NCBI RefSeq assembly: GCF_029222705.1
Contig: NZ_JARGZF010000002.1
Coordinates: 1,116,001 to 1,180,000 of the forward strand
Origin: Knoellia sp. p5-6-4
Lineage (GTDB): Bacteria > Actinomycetota > Actinomycetes > Actinomycetales > Dermatophilaceae
Direction of reading: 5' to 3'
Length of the DNA: 64,000 nt
In this document: positions 52,389 through 62,434 of the stretch, in pieces
Numbering within the stretch: the stretch's first letter is position 1
Layout: every line of letters begins with the position of its first letter
Notes under the pieces: generated by a model
What the model saw: only the letters and a program-made list of their open reading frames with translations
Told to the model about the DNA's origin: nothing
Databases searched by the model: none
Program-made: the position numbers and the translations under genes

Positions 52389-53800
52389 GAAGCCAGGTCG
52401 CGGACGCCGAGGTGGTCGACCGGCCAGGTCGTGAACCGGTCCCCGAGCGGGGTGGTCCAGGTGACCACCCCGTCCGGAGTCATCTCCACAGCCCAGCGTT
52501 CCTGCTGCTTGAGGCGGTGGTGGTGCCGGCACAGGCACATCAGGTTCTCCTGCTCGGTCGGCCCGCGCGGGTGGGCGATGACGTGATCGACGTCGCAGCG
52601 CCGGGCCGGGACGGTGCACCCGAAGAACCGGCACGTCCCGTCCCGGGCCCTGACCAGCCGGACCAGCCACGACGGCGGCCGGTACGCCGCGCAGGTCTCG
52701 GACGCCAGGGTGCCGGACCGCCAGTCGCACAACGCCAGCACCGCCCGGGTGCCGAAAGCGGCAGCCAAGCCGCGCACCACCTCCCCGGGCACCTCCCCAA
52801 CCCCGGGCACCTCGACCACCGGCAACACACCCGCCGCCGGCACCGGCTCCCCGGCCACGTCACAGACCCCGGCCGGCAGACCCGGGGCACCCGGAAGGCC
52901 CGAGCCCGGCACGCCCGGCTCGGCGACGGGCAGCCCGAGCGGGGTCAGCTGGCCCGGTGTCGACGGGCCGCTCCCGGACGGGCCCGGCCAGCCGGTCGGC
53001 ACGGCCGGGACCGTGAACATCACCGTGGTGGTCACCGTCGCGTTGCCGAGCACCACGTCGGCCATCGCGTCGGCCCGGGCCTGGTCCAAGGTCCGGGCGT
53101 CCCCGTCGCCGCGGTACCGGCGGGCCAGCTCGTCGACCGCCGCCCAGCACGCCGCCGAGGTCTCGTTCGGCAGCACCGCCAACCACTCCGACACCCCCGG
53201 CTCCCCGGGCCGGCGCCACAACCCCCGCTCGGCCCGGTTCGCCTCCACCCTGCGCCGCAACGCCTCGGGGTCCAGCCGGGCCAGCGTCCGCCGCACCGCC
53301 GCCCGCAGCTGCGCCGCCGTCCACCGGGGTGCGCGCGGCAACACGGCCGCCTGCACCGCGGCCGCCACCTCGACGTCGGCGTCGGCCAGCTCGGCCACCA
53401 GCACCGATGCCCGGTAGTCGTCCAGGTCCCCGGCCGCCATCACACGCAACGTCGGCCGGAACCGCGCCGCCAACCGCGCCGAGAGGGCCACCTTCCGGTC
53501 CGCCCCGGCCGGCGACAACCCCAACCGCGGCCCGACCACCCCGGCCGCGAACGCGCTCACGTGCCCCAGCCCGCGGTCCTGCTGCCCCAGCGTGCCGTCC
53601 TCGAACCGCACGTCCTCCCGGGCGGCGTACTGCGCCACCCGCTGCACCTGCACCGCCTGCGCCATGTTCGCCACCCGCTGCGCCGCCTCCACCCGCTCGG
53701 CCAGCTCGGCGTCCGACAGCGACACCGCGCCACCGGGACGGCAGGAGCCCTCGAACTCCTCCCACAACAACCGCTGCGCCTCCGCAAGTCGATCGAACAT
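52385..53800 (-). CDS. 13E12/DUF222 family protein with C-terminal HNH nuclease
   Basis: A 471-residue protein: DUF222 helical domain (about 1-240), a Pro/Gly-rich linker (about 245-330) and an HNH domain (about 390-450) with CTVPARRCDVDHVIAHPRG...ENLMCLCRHHHRLKQ; the DH, N and H residues and Cys pairs are intact. Role in the cell is not established; many actinobacteria have several copies. I chose ATG 53800, seven bases after TAAGAT and inside a perfect LexA box, so SOS induction of a leaderless mRNA is likely. The stop touches the beta-lactamase remnant. Confidence 0.88.
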   Translation of the reverse strand: MFDRLAEAQRLLWEEFEGSCRPGGAVSLSDAELAERVEAAQRVANMAQAVQVQRVAQYAAREDVRFEDGTLGQQDRGLGHVSAFAAGVVGPRLGLSPAGADRKVALSARLAARFRPTLRVMAAGDLDDYRASVLVAELADADVEVAAAVQAAVLPRAPRWTAAQLRAAVRRTLARLDPEALRRRVEANRAERGLWRRPGEPGVSEWLAVLPNETSAACWAAVDELARRYRGDGDARTLDQARADAMADVVLGNATVTTTVMFTVPAVPTGWPGPSGSGPSTPGQLTPLGLPVAEPGVPGSGLPGAPGLPAGVCDVAGEPVPAAGVLPVVEVPGVGEVPGEVVRGLAAAFGTRAVLALCDWRSGTLASETCAAYRPPSWLVRLVRARDGTCRFFGCTVPARRCDVDHVIAHPRGPTEQENLMCLCRHHHRLKQQERWAVEMTPDGVVTWTTPLGDRFTTWPVDHLGVRDLAS

Positions 53801-53808
53801 GTGTTCGA
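53793..53808. promoter_or_regulatory. LexA (SOS) box
   Basis: TCGAACATGTGTTCGA is a perfect TCGAAC-N4-GTTCGA palindrome (extending to 18 paired bases, 53791-53810). It covers the HNH gene's start codon and touches its -10 box (TAAGAT, 53808-53813, minus). Confidence 0.88.
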
Positions 53809-53902
53809 TCTTAAACGGAGGCACCTACACCCATGTGCAGTCATCCACAGACGACAGACGAGGACTCGCCCGACGGAAGTCAGGACGGCGCGAAGCGCTC
53901 TG

Positions 53903-54832
53903 TCACTGTGCGGCCAGGCGCTTCTTCAGCACTCCCGCCAGGTAGTTCATCTGCTGCACGTGCGCTTCGTCCCCGTCGGTCTGGACCACCGCCGGGCCCA
54001 CTCCCGCGGTGATGATGGCCACGGCATACCCGTCGACGATGCCCATCTGCCGGGTCTCGGTGTCGCCGCGCAGCCAGCCGCCCTTGAACGGCCCGCCGCC
54101 GATGGTCCCCAGCCCCCACCGGTGCTGCGGGATGGGCCGCATCACTCCCAGGATGTGCACGCTCGCAGCCTTGGAGACCACCCGTCCGCCATGGAGCGCA
54201 GCCATGAACTTCACCTGCTGGCGGATGGTCCACTGCATCGACCCCTGGGAGCGGTCGGGCGCCACGGTGGTCGTGTCCCCCACCGACCGCAGCACAGCGG
54301 TGATCGCCGCGCCGGGGCTGCCGGGGATCTGGTCGCGCAGGGCGATGGTCGAGTCCATGTGCGACTCGGTCAGCGCCCGGGTGATCTGGGTGCGCTGCGT
54401 GGAGGTGAGCCTGCTGGGGTCGCCGTCGACGACGGTGTCGAGGAAGGCTGCCACCACGAGCACCTTGGAAGTCGACCACGCCCGATAGCTGGGCACCGAT
54501 CCCTCGATGGTCACCGCCGAGGGGTTGGACAGCGGCGCGAAGGCCAGGGCGTTGCGGGTGTCCCCCACCAGTCCGACGGGACGGGGCTCGGGCTTCGGCG
54601 ACGGCTTCACGGTGGCGGTCTTCTTCGGGGCGGGCGGCGTCGTGGTGGTCCGCTTCATGGTCGGTGTGGCGGTCCGGGTGGTGGTGCGACTCGTCGTCGA
54701 GGAGCTCGGCGCCGAGGTGGAGGGAGTCGTCGACGGTGTCGCGCTGGTCGTCCCCACGGCTCGACCAGCTCCTCCTCCGCCGCAGGCAGCGAGGAGAAGG
54801 GCCACGAGGGTGATCCAGATGGTGTGCCGCAC
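53903..54832 (-). CDS. Lipoprotein serine hydrolase (beta-lactamase/PBP-like fold)
   Basis: A 309-residue exported lipoprotein: GTG 54832 gives a hydrophobic signal with lipobox LLAAC (Cys about 16), a long Thr/Ser/Pro linker (about 30-95), then a serine-hydrolase domain with AWSTSKVLV (SxxK, about 125) and YAVAIITAGVG near the end. The usual SDN and KTG motifs are not evident (GGWLRGD and SMQWTIRQQ lie nearby), so beta-lactamase activity is doubtful; a penicillin-binding or degenerate role is possible. TACCCT lies eight bases upstream. Confidence 0.75.
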   Translation of the reverse strand: MRHTIWITLVALLLAACGGGGAGRAVGTTSATPSTTPSTSAPSSSTTSRTTTRTATPTMKRTTTTPPAPKKTATVKPSPKPEPRPVGLVGDTRNALAFAPLSNPSAVTIEGSVPSYRAWSTSKVLVVAAFLDTVVDGDPSRLTSTQRTQITRALTESHMDSTIALRDQIPGSPGAAITAVLRSVGDTTTVAPDRSQGSMQWTIRQQVKFMAALHGGRVVSKAASVHILGVMRPIPQHRWGLGTIGGGPFKGGWLRGDTETRQMGIVDGYAVAIITAGVGPAVVQTDGDEAHVQQMNYLAGVLKKRLAAQ

Positions 54833-54840
54833 GGGCACCG

Positions 54841-54846
54841 AGGGTA
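54841..54846 (-). promoter_or_regulatory. -10 box (TACCCT) of the serine hydrolase gene
   Basis: TANNNT eight bases before GTG 54832. Confidence 0.45.
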
Positions 54847-54966
54847 ACCCGGGTGCCGCCCGCTGGCGGGGTGGGCAGAACGGTGGACCGGGCCGGCGAT
54901 CGGGAGGTGCGTCACTGCGCCCACGCCTACGGTGTGCCGCACGCACCCGCCGAAGAGGGGACGACG

Positions 54967-55785
54967 ATGCACTACCGGGAAGCGCCGTGGCTCATCGAGT
55001 ACGCCAGCCACCCCGAGCTGATCCTCGCGTACATGGACGCCGGCCTGCTGGCGGCCGGCTGCCTGGTGCTCGACGACGGCACCGACGGCACGATGGCCTG
55101 GGCCGAGGCCTACGACGACGAGACCAACGCCTACTTCCTCAGGAACCTCGAACGGCCGGCGCCGGTGCTGGCCACCCCCGACGGCACCACGCTGGTCGAG
55201 ATCAGCGACATGCACGGGTCGCCCAGTGTCCGTGCCCGCAGCGTCCTGGCCGACGGCACCCTCGTCGAGACCCTGCTGCGGTGGCCGGAGGTCCCGCCCT
55301 GGCCGCGCCGCATGCAGAAGGCACGCGGGCTGACCGACGTCGAGGCCGAGATGACACGGCAGGCGGCGCGCGGTCGCGTGACCAGGGTGGTCGAGGGCGG
55401 GCCGGTGGAGGTCCTCGCCAGCCACTTCGCCTCGGTCGCCGACATCGAGGAGGGCAGCGGTACCGAGGCCGTTGAGCTCACCACCATGGAGGAGGTGGTC
55501 GCGGTCTGGAACGCCGCGCTGCTCCACGGCCAGCAGGTCGAGCGCGCCAACCTGGTGCTCACGGGCCTCACCCAGATCGGCGCCTTTCTCCTGGGCGTGG
55601 CGCTCGCCCTGGTGGGCTGGCTGGTCCTGGACTCGTGGTGGCCCGCCCTGGCCGGCGTGGCGCTGACGGCCGCGGTCTGGTGGGCTTCGCCATTCCTCCT
55701 CGTGCTGTACCGGCGGTCGGGTCGCCGGCGGCCGCCGTTCCCGTGGGTCGTGCGCGAGCGGGTCATCCCCCTCGACCCGCGGTAG
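54967..55785 (+). CDS. Hypothetical protein with C-terminal membrane pair
   Basis: A 272-residue protein of unknown family. The first 190 residues are acidic and soluble (WLIEYASHPELILAYMDAG, then repeated short strands); two hydrophobic helices (about 203-222 and 226-246) follow, then a basic tail RRSGRRRPPFPWVVRERV. AGAGGGGAC precedes ATG 54967. No motif tells its function. Probably a membrane-anchored cytosolic protein. Confidence 0.65.
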   Translation: MHYREAPWLIEYASHPELILAYMDAGLLAAGCLVLDDGTDGTMAWAEAYDDETNAYFLRNLERPAPVLATPDGTTLVEISDMHGSPSVRARSVLADGTLVETLLRWPEVPPWPRRMQKARGLTDVEAEMTRQAARGRVTRVVEGGPVEVLASHFASVADIEEGSGTEAVELTTMEEVVAVWNAALLHGQQVERANLVLTGLTQIGAFLLGVALALVGWLVLDSWWPALAGVALTAAVWWASPFLLVLYRRSGRRRPPFPWVVRERVIPLDPR

Positions 55786-55880
55786 GTCGAGTCGCCTGCA
55801 AGGACCACGAGCCTCTGCCAAGGTGGAACGTGCCCGGCCCGCGAGTGGACGCGGCCGGCAGCGTCGACCGGGGGGTACCC

Positions 55881-56357
55881 GTGGGCATCGAGGACATCGG
55901 ACCGCAGCCGCAGAGCTTCGACCTGGAGCGCGCAACGCTGGACCACCGCAACTATCGGTCGGTGGCGTGGTCCGGGAAGTACCTGCAACTGACGCTGATG
56001 TCGATCCCCGTGGGCGAGGACATCGGCCTCGAGGCCCACCCGGAGACCGACCAGTTCCTCCGCCTCGACGGCGGCCGCGGTCGCGTGCAGATGGGACCGG
56101 CCAAGGACCGGCTGGACTTCGACCGCGAGGTCGAGGACGGCTGGGCCGTGTTCGTGCCCGCGGGCACGTGGCACAACATCACCAACATCGGTGACGAGCC
56201 GATGCAGCTGTATGCCGTGTACGCGCCCGTGCACCACGCCGCGGGCACGGTGCACCCCACCGCCGCCGACGCGGAGGCTGACGAGGAGGCAGGGACCGAC
56301 GAGCCCCCGCAGTGGTCGGTCCGGCCGCGGACCGACGTCCCCGACCAGCACGCCTGA
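55881..56357 (+). CDS. Single-domain cupin protein
   Basis: A 158-residue cupin. LMSIPVGEDIGLEAHPETDQFLRLDGGRGRVQMG and DGWAVFVPAGTWHNITNIGDEPMQLYAVYAP carry the His-x5-Gln-like and late His positions; the usual first His-x-His is reduced to one His. Metal-site chemistry is uncertain; such cupins may be isomerases or binding proteins. GTG 55881 has a GGGGGG site six bases upstream. The tail (about 125-158) is acidic and disordered. Confidence 0.75.
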   Translation: MGIEDIGPQPQSFDLERATLDHRNYRSVAWSGKYLQLTLMSIPVGEDIGLEAHPETDQFLRLDGGRGRVQMGPAKDRLDFDREVEDGWAVFVPAGTWHNITNIGDEPMQLYAVYAPVHHAAGTVHPTAADAEADEEAGTDEPPQWSVRPRTDVPDQHA

Positions 56358-56373
56358 CCGACACCAGACGCCC

Positions 56374-57084
56374 TCAGCGGCGCACCCACACGCGCAGGCG
56401 GCCGACCGGCACGAACCCGGCCGCCACCGCCTCGGCGAGGTCGGCGCCCCGCTCGTAGCCGGCCACCGGACGCCCGGGAAACAGCCGGGAGGCCGCTCCC
56501 CCGAGCGTCTCCCACACCCCGGACGCACCGGACCAGACGTTGCTCACGCCGACCACCCCGGCGCCCAGGCACAGAGCAGCCCGGCCCACCACCTCGCCCG
56601 GAGCCCGGGCGGTGAGGAAGCGCACCGCCGGGTCCGCCAGGAGGGCGGGCGGGAACGTGCCGCGCTGGCCGCTGGCCACGGCCCACTCCTCCAGCGCCGC
56701 CTGGTCGACGACCTCCACCCAGGTGGTGGCCCCCGCCGGCGGCGACCCCGCGGCCGGTGTCGCAGCCTCGAGCCAGAGCCACTCCGCCTCGAACAGCACC
56801 TCGAAGCCCTGACCTCCCAGCTCCACGTCGCCGAAGCTGTCCTTGACAGAGGCGCCGTCCCGGCGCGGCACCGCCTCGGCCACTGCTGCGGCCTCCAACC
56901 CCGGGGACGATGTCACGACATCGGGGAAGAACGGCGGGGGCAGGCCACCGGCCAGCCACAGGCCGTGGGTGACCGACCCCGGTGTGCCGTGCCCACGGCA
57001 TACCGTCTCGCACCAGGCCACGTTGACGGCCGCCGCACGAACCGCCCGCGGATCGGGCAGGACGTCGGCCAAGGGGTCGGGCAA
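56374..57084 (-). CDS. GNAT-like hypothetical protein
   Basis: A 236-residue protein whose C-terminal half looks GNAT-like (GEVVGRAALCLGAGVVGVSNVW, RPVAGYERGADLAEAVAAGFVPVGRLRVWVR), as in acetyltransferases that compare an amino acid at the end of the fold, but the acetyl-CoA R/Q-x-x-G-x-G/A loop is not seen. No ATG or GTG start is close: TTG 57084, just after a stop codon, or TTG 57072 are the options. It lies 9 bp after plsC on the same strand, so cotranscription is likely. Confidence 0.6.
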   Translation of the reverse strand: MPDPLADVLPDPRAVRAAAVNVAWCETVCRGHGTPGSVTHGLWLAGGLPPPFFPDVVTSSPGLEAAAVAEAVPRRDGASVKDSFGDVELGGQGFEVLFEAEWLWLEAATPAAGSPPAGATTWVEVVDQAALEEWAVASGQRGTFPPALLADPAVRFLTARAPGEVVGRAALCLGAGVVGVSNVWSGASGVWETLGGAASRLFPGRPVAGYERGADLAEAVAAGFVPVGRLRVWVRR

Positions 57085-57093
57085 GGGTCGGGC

Positions 57094-57843
57094 TCAGGCG
57101 CTGCTGGGCTCGCGAGCAGCCAGCTCGGCCTTGACGTCGCTGGCATAGCGGCCGGACCGCTCCTGACCGCTCATCTCACCGATCGCATCCATGACGGTGT
57201 CGGTGATGGCGCGCAGGAGCGCTGCCTTCTGGTGGCGCTGCGACAGGGCGTCGACGTCGATGGGCGGGCCGAACCGCACGGTGACCTTCGCGGGGCGCAA
57301 CCCCTTGGACCCCGGCGGCTGGACCCGGTCGGTGCCAATCACCGCACACGGGACCAGGGTGGCGCCGCTGCTGAGGGCCATCCTGGCCACGCCCGTCCGT
57401 CCCCGGTGCAGGCGCCCGTCGGGCGAGCGCGTGCCCTCCGGGTAGACCCCGAAGGCGTCTCCGCGGCGGAGCACCTGCTCACCGAGCTCGAGGGAACGGG
57501 CGGCCGCACGGGCGTCGGCGCGGTCGACCGGGATCGTCCCGGCCGTCGAGTGGAACCAGCGCACCGTCGCACCACGCAGACCGGTGCCCTGGAAGTACTC
57601 CGCCTTGCCGAGGAAGTGGACCTGACGGCCCGAGGCGAGCGCGATGACGATCGAGTCGATGAACGACAGGTGGTTCGAGGCGACGATGAGCGGCCCCGTC
57701 GGCGGGACGTGCTCGCGGCCCTCGACCCGCATGCGCGTCGCCAGCCTCAGCGGCGGCCCGATCACGACGTGCCGCATCACCGCGCGGCTGAGGCTGCCCT
57801 GCCGCACCGTGCCGCCGAGGTCCCGGGCCTCCCCCGCGGTCAT
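57094..57843 (-). CDS. 1-acyl-sn-glycerol-3-phosphate acyltransferase (PlsC family)
   Basis: A 249-residue membrane-associated acyltransferase of phospholipid synthesis. NHLSFID (block I, NHxxxxD, about 57-63), GVYPEGTRSPDGR (block III, about 132-144) and VPCAVIGTDR (block IV) are intact. ATG 57843 is 4 bp after the guaA stop. A broader PlsC role (lysophospholipid or lipoprotein acylation) is possible. Confidence 0.88.
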   Translation of the reverse strand: MTAGEARDLGGTVRQGSLSRAVMRHVVIGPPLRLATRMRVEGREHVPPTGPLIVASNHLSFIDSIVIALASGRQVHFLGKAEYFQGTGLRGATVRWFHSTAGTIPVDRADARAAARSLELGEQVLRRGDAFGVYPEGTRSPDGRLHRGRTGVARMALSSGATLVPCAVIGTDRVQPPGSKGLRPAKVTVRFGPPIDVDALSQRHQKAALLRAITDTVMDAIGEMSGQERSGRYASDVKAELAAREPSSA

Positions 57844-57845
57844 CG

Positions 57846-59508
<1,663 letters not shown>

Positions 59509-59512
<4 letters not shown>

Positions 59513-59847
59513 GAGGCAAGGCTACCCGCGAGCTGCCCCTCGACCTCCCTCGCCACCGACCGCTCGACCCAGAACGAGAGGAACGGCACACACCCGGCCA
59601 GCATGACCAGCACCATCTTCCCGAGCCCCCAGCCCACCTTGAACCCCAGGTTGGCGGTGGCGACGAGGTAGACCATGTAGATGAAGCCATGCGGTTGCGG
59701 CCACCAGTCGAGGGCGTGGTTGTCGAAGCCGTAGTTGAGGATCATCTCGGCCACCAGGACGAGCAGGCCCACACCGACGATGAAGGCCATCACCTTGAAG
59801 AACGTGAGGGCCTTCTGGGCTGCCTGCGGGTCGCGGATCTCGTTCAC
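59509..59847 (-). CDS. DUF3817 membrane protein
   Basis: A 112-residue protein with three hydrophobic segments (about 14-38, 50-68, 75-95). [22 protein letters not shown] is the DUF3817 (YdzA-like) core. Function unknown. GTG 59847 overlaps the SURF1 stop and its own stop overlaps guaA, giving a coupled three-gene chain. Confidence 0.85.
59519..59524 (-). promoter_or_regulatory. -10 box (TAGCCT) inside DUF3817, for guaA
   Basis: TANNNT six bases before GTG 59512; may give a separate leaderless guaA mRNA. Confidence 0.4.
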
Positions 59848-60644
59848 GTGCTGCTCTTCTCCTTCTCGGGGGCTGTCACCGGCTCCGCCTCCCGGCGGTC
59901 GCGCTCCGCGTCGTCGCGGACCATCCTGAACCACATGTAGGCCGCGAAGGCGGCGAAGATCCACCACTGCAGCGCGTATGCCGCGTTGCGCCACGACAGC
60001 CCCGCCTCACCGATCCGGGGCGGTGGCACCCGCTCGAGCGGGGCCGGGTCGAGGGGGGCACCGTCGGCGCCGCGCTCCTCGGTGCCGAACACGAAGGCGT
60101 TGAAGAGGTCGCCCTCCCACTGGTTCACCAGCACGGCGAGGTCGATGGAGCCCGCCAGGGGGTGGGCCGGCGCGACGCCGGCCGGCGGGGCGGGCGCCTC
60201 GGCGGGCGACTCCCCGGGAGCGAGGGACCCCACCAGGGTGAGCGTGCCGGCGGGCGGGTCGGGCACGGCTGCCGGGTCGGTCGTGAAGCCGCGGACCACG
60301 GCGAGGGTGCCGCTGGTGCCGTCGACGAGGAACGGCGCCACCACCCAGTACCCCGCGCGGCCGGCGAGGAGCCGGGGCGCGACGAGCAGCTGGCCGTCCG
60401 CGGCATACGAGCCGGTGGCCCGGACCAGGCGCCCGGACCCGTCGTCGGGGAACTGCTGGTGCGGGCCCACCACGGTGATGAGGTCGACGACGGGCTGCGC
60501 CGGCGCCTTCTCGACCGCCTCGGCACGGCCCCGGTCCCGAGCGACGTCGAGCTGCCACAGGCCCAGCCAGGTGAACGACACGAGGATGGCGACGAGCACC
60601 GCGAACAGGCCCAGCCAGCGGGGCTTGAGGGCGGTTCGCAGCAC
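59844..60644 (-). CDS. SURF1 family protein
   Basis: A 266-residue two-span membrane protein that assists cytochrome aa3 oxidase assembly. Transmembrane helices are at about 12-32 and 225-243; LGLWQLDVARDR follows the first, and GYWVVAPFLVDG and VNQWEGDLFNAFVFG are SURF1-like. I chose GTG 60644, six bases after TAGCCT, over the GTG two codons earlier that abuts this hexamer. First gene of SURF1-DUF3817-guaA. Confidence 0.85.
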   Translation of the reverse strand: MLRTALKPRWLGLFAVLVAILVSFTWLGLWQLDVARDRGRAEAVEKAPAQPVVDLITVVGPHQQFPDDGSGRLVRATGSYAADGQLLVAPRLLAGRAGYWVVAPFLVDGTSGTLAVVRGFTTDPAAVPDPPAGTLTLVGSLAPGESPAEAPAPPAGVAPAHPLAGSIDLAVLVNQWEGDLFNAFVFGTEERGADGAPLDPAPLERVPPPRIGEAGLSWRNAAYALQWWIFAAFAAYMWFRMVRDDAERDRREAEPVTAPEKEKSST

Positions 60645-60650
60645 CTCCAC

Positions 60651-60656
60651 AGGCTA
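60651..60656 (-). promoter_or_regulatory. -10 box (TAGCCT) of the SURF1 operon
   Basis: TANNNT six bases before GTG 60644 and 0 bases before GTG 60650; supports the shorter start. Confidence 0.5.
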
Positions 60657-60714
60657 CGTGAGCCCGGAAAACCAGTGTCGTCCAGGCCCGCCGGACACCT
60701 ACCGTGGCAGCCTG

Positions 60715-62433
60715 ATGCACACGCCACTGACCCACGACCCCGGAGCCCCGGACACCCGGGGCCCGTTGCGGTTCCTGCTGTGGCTCGCCTTGCAGCAGTG
60801 GCGGATCCAGCTGCTCGTCCTGCTCGCCGGGGCGACCTGGATGGTGTCGCTGGCGCTCATGCCCGCGGCCGTCGGCAACGGCATCGACGAGGGCATCGTC
60901 CCGGGAGACTGGAGCGGGCTGGCTCGCTGGGCCCTGGTGATCACCGGGCTCGGCGCCCTCGCTGCGGCGGCCGGCGCGACCCGGCACTACCTCGCGGTGC
61001 ACAACTGGCTCGAGGGCTCCTACCGCAGCGCGCGGCTCACGGCGCGGGGCATCGAGCAGGCGGGGCCCGCCCTGACCCGCACCATCCCCGCCGGTGAGGT
61101 CATCGCCGTCTTCGCCAACGACGTCATGCGCATCGGCGGCCTGTTCGACGTCGCCGGCCGCTTCACCGGCGCGCTCGCGAGCTACGTCGTGGTGGGCTCG
61201 ATCCTCCTGGCCGCCTCGCCGCCCCTGGGCTGGCTGGTGCTCGTCGGCGGGCCCGTGCTGCTCTCGTGCCTGTCCTTCATCGTCCGCCCGCTGCAGCGCC
61301 GCCAGGCCGACCAGCGCGAGCAGACCGGCCGGCTCACCACCCTCGGCGCCGACACCGTGGCGGGCCTGCGGGTGCTGCGCGGCATCGGCGGCGAGCAGAC
61401 CTTCCTGCGCCGCTACGAGGAGCAGTCGCAGCAGGTGCGGCGCGTCGGGGTGCGGGTGGCCGGCGTCCAGGCGGCCCTGGACTCGGCACAGGTGCTGCTC
61501 CCCGGGGTCTTCGTGGTGCTGGTGACGTGGATCGGCGCGCGGTTCGCGCTCGACGGCCGCATCACCGCCGGCCAGCTCGTGGCCTTCTACGGGTATGCCG
61601 CGTTCCTCACCATGCCCCTGCGCACCGTCACCGAGTTCGTCGACCGCTTCATCCGGGCGCACATCGCCGCCCGGAAGGTGCTGCGGATCCTGGCCGTCGA
61701 GCCCGACCAGGAGCCAGGTGTCTCCGACGAGGCCCCCTCGCCGGAGACGTCGGGCGACCTCGTCGACCCGCTCTCCGGGGTCCGCGTGCGCGCGGGAGCC
61801 CTGACCGCCCTGGTCTCCGCCCGACCGGAGGAGACCGCGGCGATCGCCGACCGGCTGGGTCGGCACGGGCCCGGACGCCACGAGACGACCTGGGACGGTC
61901 AGCGCCTGGACGCACTCCCCCTTGCCGAGGTGCGCCGCCGCATCGTCGTCAGCGAGGCCGACCCGCGCCTGTTCACCGGAACACTGCGCGAGGGGCTGCT
62001 CGCCGGCCGGGCCGGCACCCCCGACCAGCAGGTGCACGCGGTGCTCGAGGTGGCCAGCGCGCTCGACGTGCTCGAGGCGGTGCCCGACGGCCTCGACGGG
62101 CTCGTCGAGGAGCGCGGCCGCTCCTACTCCGGCGGCCAGCGCCAGCGGCTCGCCCTGGCCCGGGCGCTGCTGGCCGACCCCGAGGTGCTCGTGCTCGTCG
62201 AGCCCACCAGCGCGGTCGACGCGCACACCGAGGCACGCATCGCCAGCCGCCTCGCGGTGGCCCGCAGGGGCCGCACCACCGTCGTCACCACGGCCAGCCC
62301 GCTGGTGCTCGGCGGGGCCGACGAGGTGCTCCTCGTCGAGGACGGGGTGGTGACCGCCACCGGAACCCACCACGAGCTGCTGGCCGGGCACCCGGCATAC
62401 CGCTCGATCGTGACCCGCGGGGAGGAGGACTGA
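60715..62433 (+). CDS. ABC exporter half-transporter with degenerate Walker A and B
   Basis: A 572-residue half-transporter: six transmembrane helices (about 18-310), then a nucleotide-binding domain (about 345-572). Where Walker A should be it reads LVSARPEETAAI (about 365) with no GxxGxGK[ST]; Walker B reads VLVLVEPTS (about 491), lacking the Asp. The signature YSGGQRQRLALARAL (about 469) is intact. It cannot form a normal ATP site of its own but can lend SGGQ to its partner encoded next. ATG 60715 follows TACCGT by nine bases. Confidence 0.9.
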   Translation: MHTPLTHDPGAPDTRGPLRFLLWLALQQWRIQLLVLLAGATWMVSLALMPAAVGNGIDEGIVPGDWSGLARWALVITGLGALAAAAGATRHYLAVHNWLEGSYRSARLTARGIEQAGPALTRTIPAGEVIAVFANDVMRIGGLFDVAGRFTGALASYVVVGSILLAASPPLGWLVLVGGPVLLSCLSFIVRPLQRRQADQREQTGRLTTLGADTVAGLRVLRGIGGEQTFLRRYEEQSQQVRRVGVRVAGVQAALDSAQVLLPGVFVVLVTWIGARFALDGRITAGQLVAFYGYAAFLTMPLRTVTEFVDRFIRAHIAARKVLRILAVEPDQEPGVSDEAPSPETSGDLVDPLSGVRVRAGALTALVSARPEETAAIADRLGRHGPGRHETTWDGQRLDALPLAEVRRRIVVSEADPRLFTGTLREGLLAGRAGTPDQQVHAVLEVASALDVLEAVPDGLDGLVEERGRSYSGGQRQRLALARALLADPEVLVLVEPTSAVDAHTEARIASRLAVARRGRTTVVTTASPLVLGGADEVLLVEDGVVTATGTHHELLAGHPAYRSIVTRGEED

Positions 62434-62434
62434 C

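Noticed and set aside
51461-54847. A 1128-codon open frame on the plus strand
   Set aside because: It runs antisense to murT, the HNH gene and the serine hydrolase, and has no family-like segment except the beta-lactamase fragment near 52018-52122.
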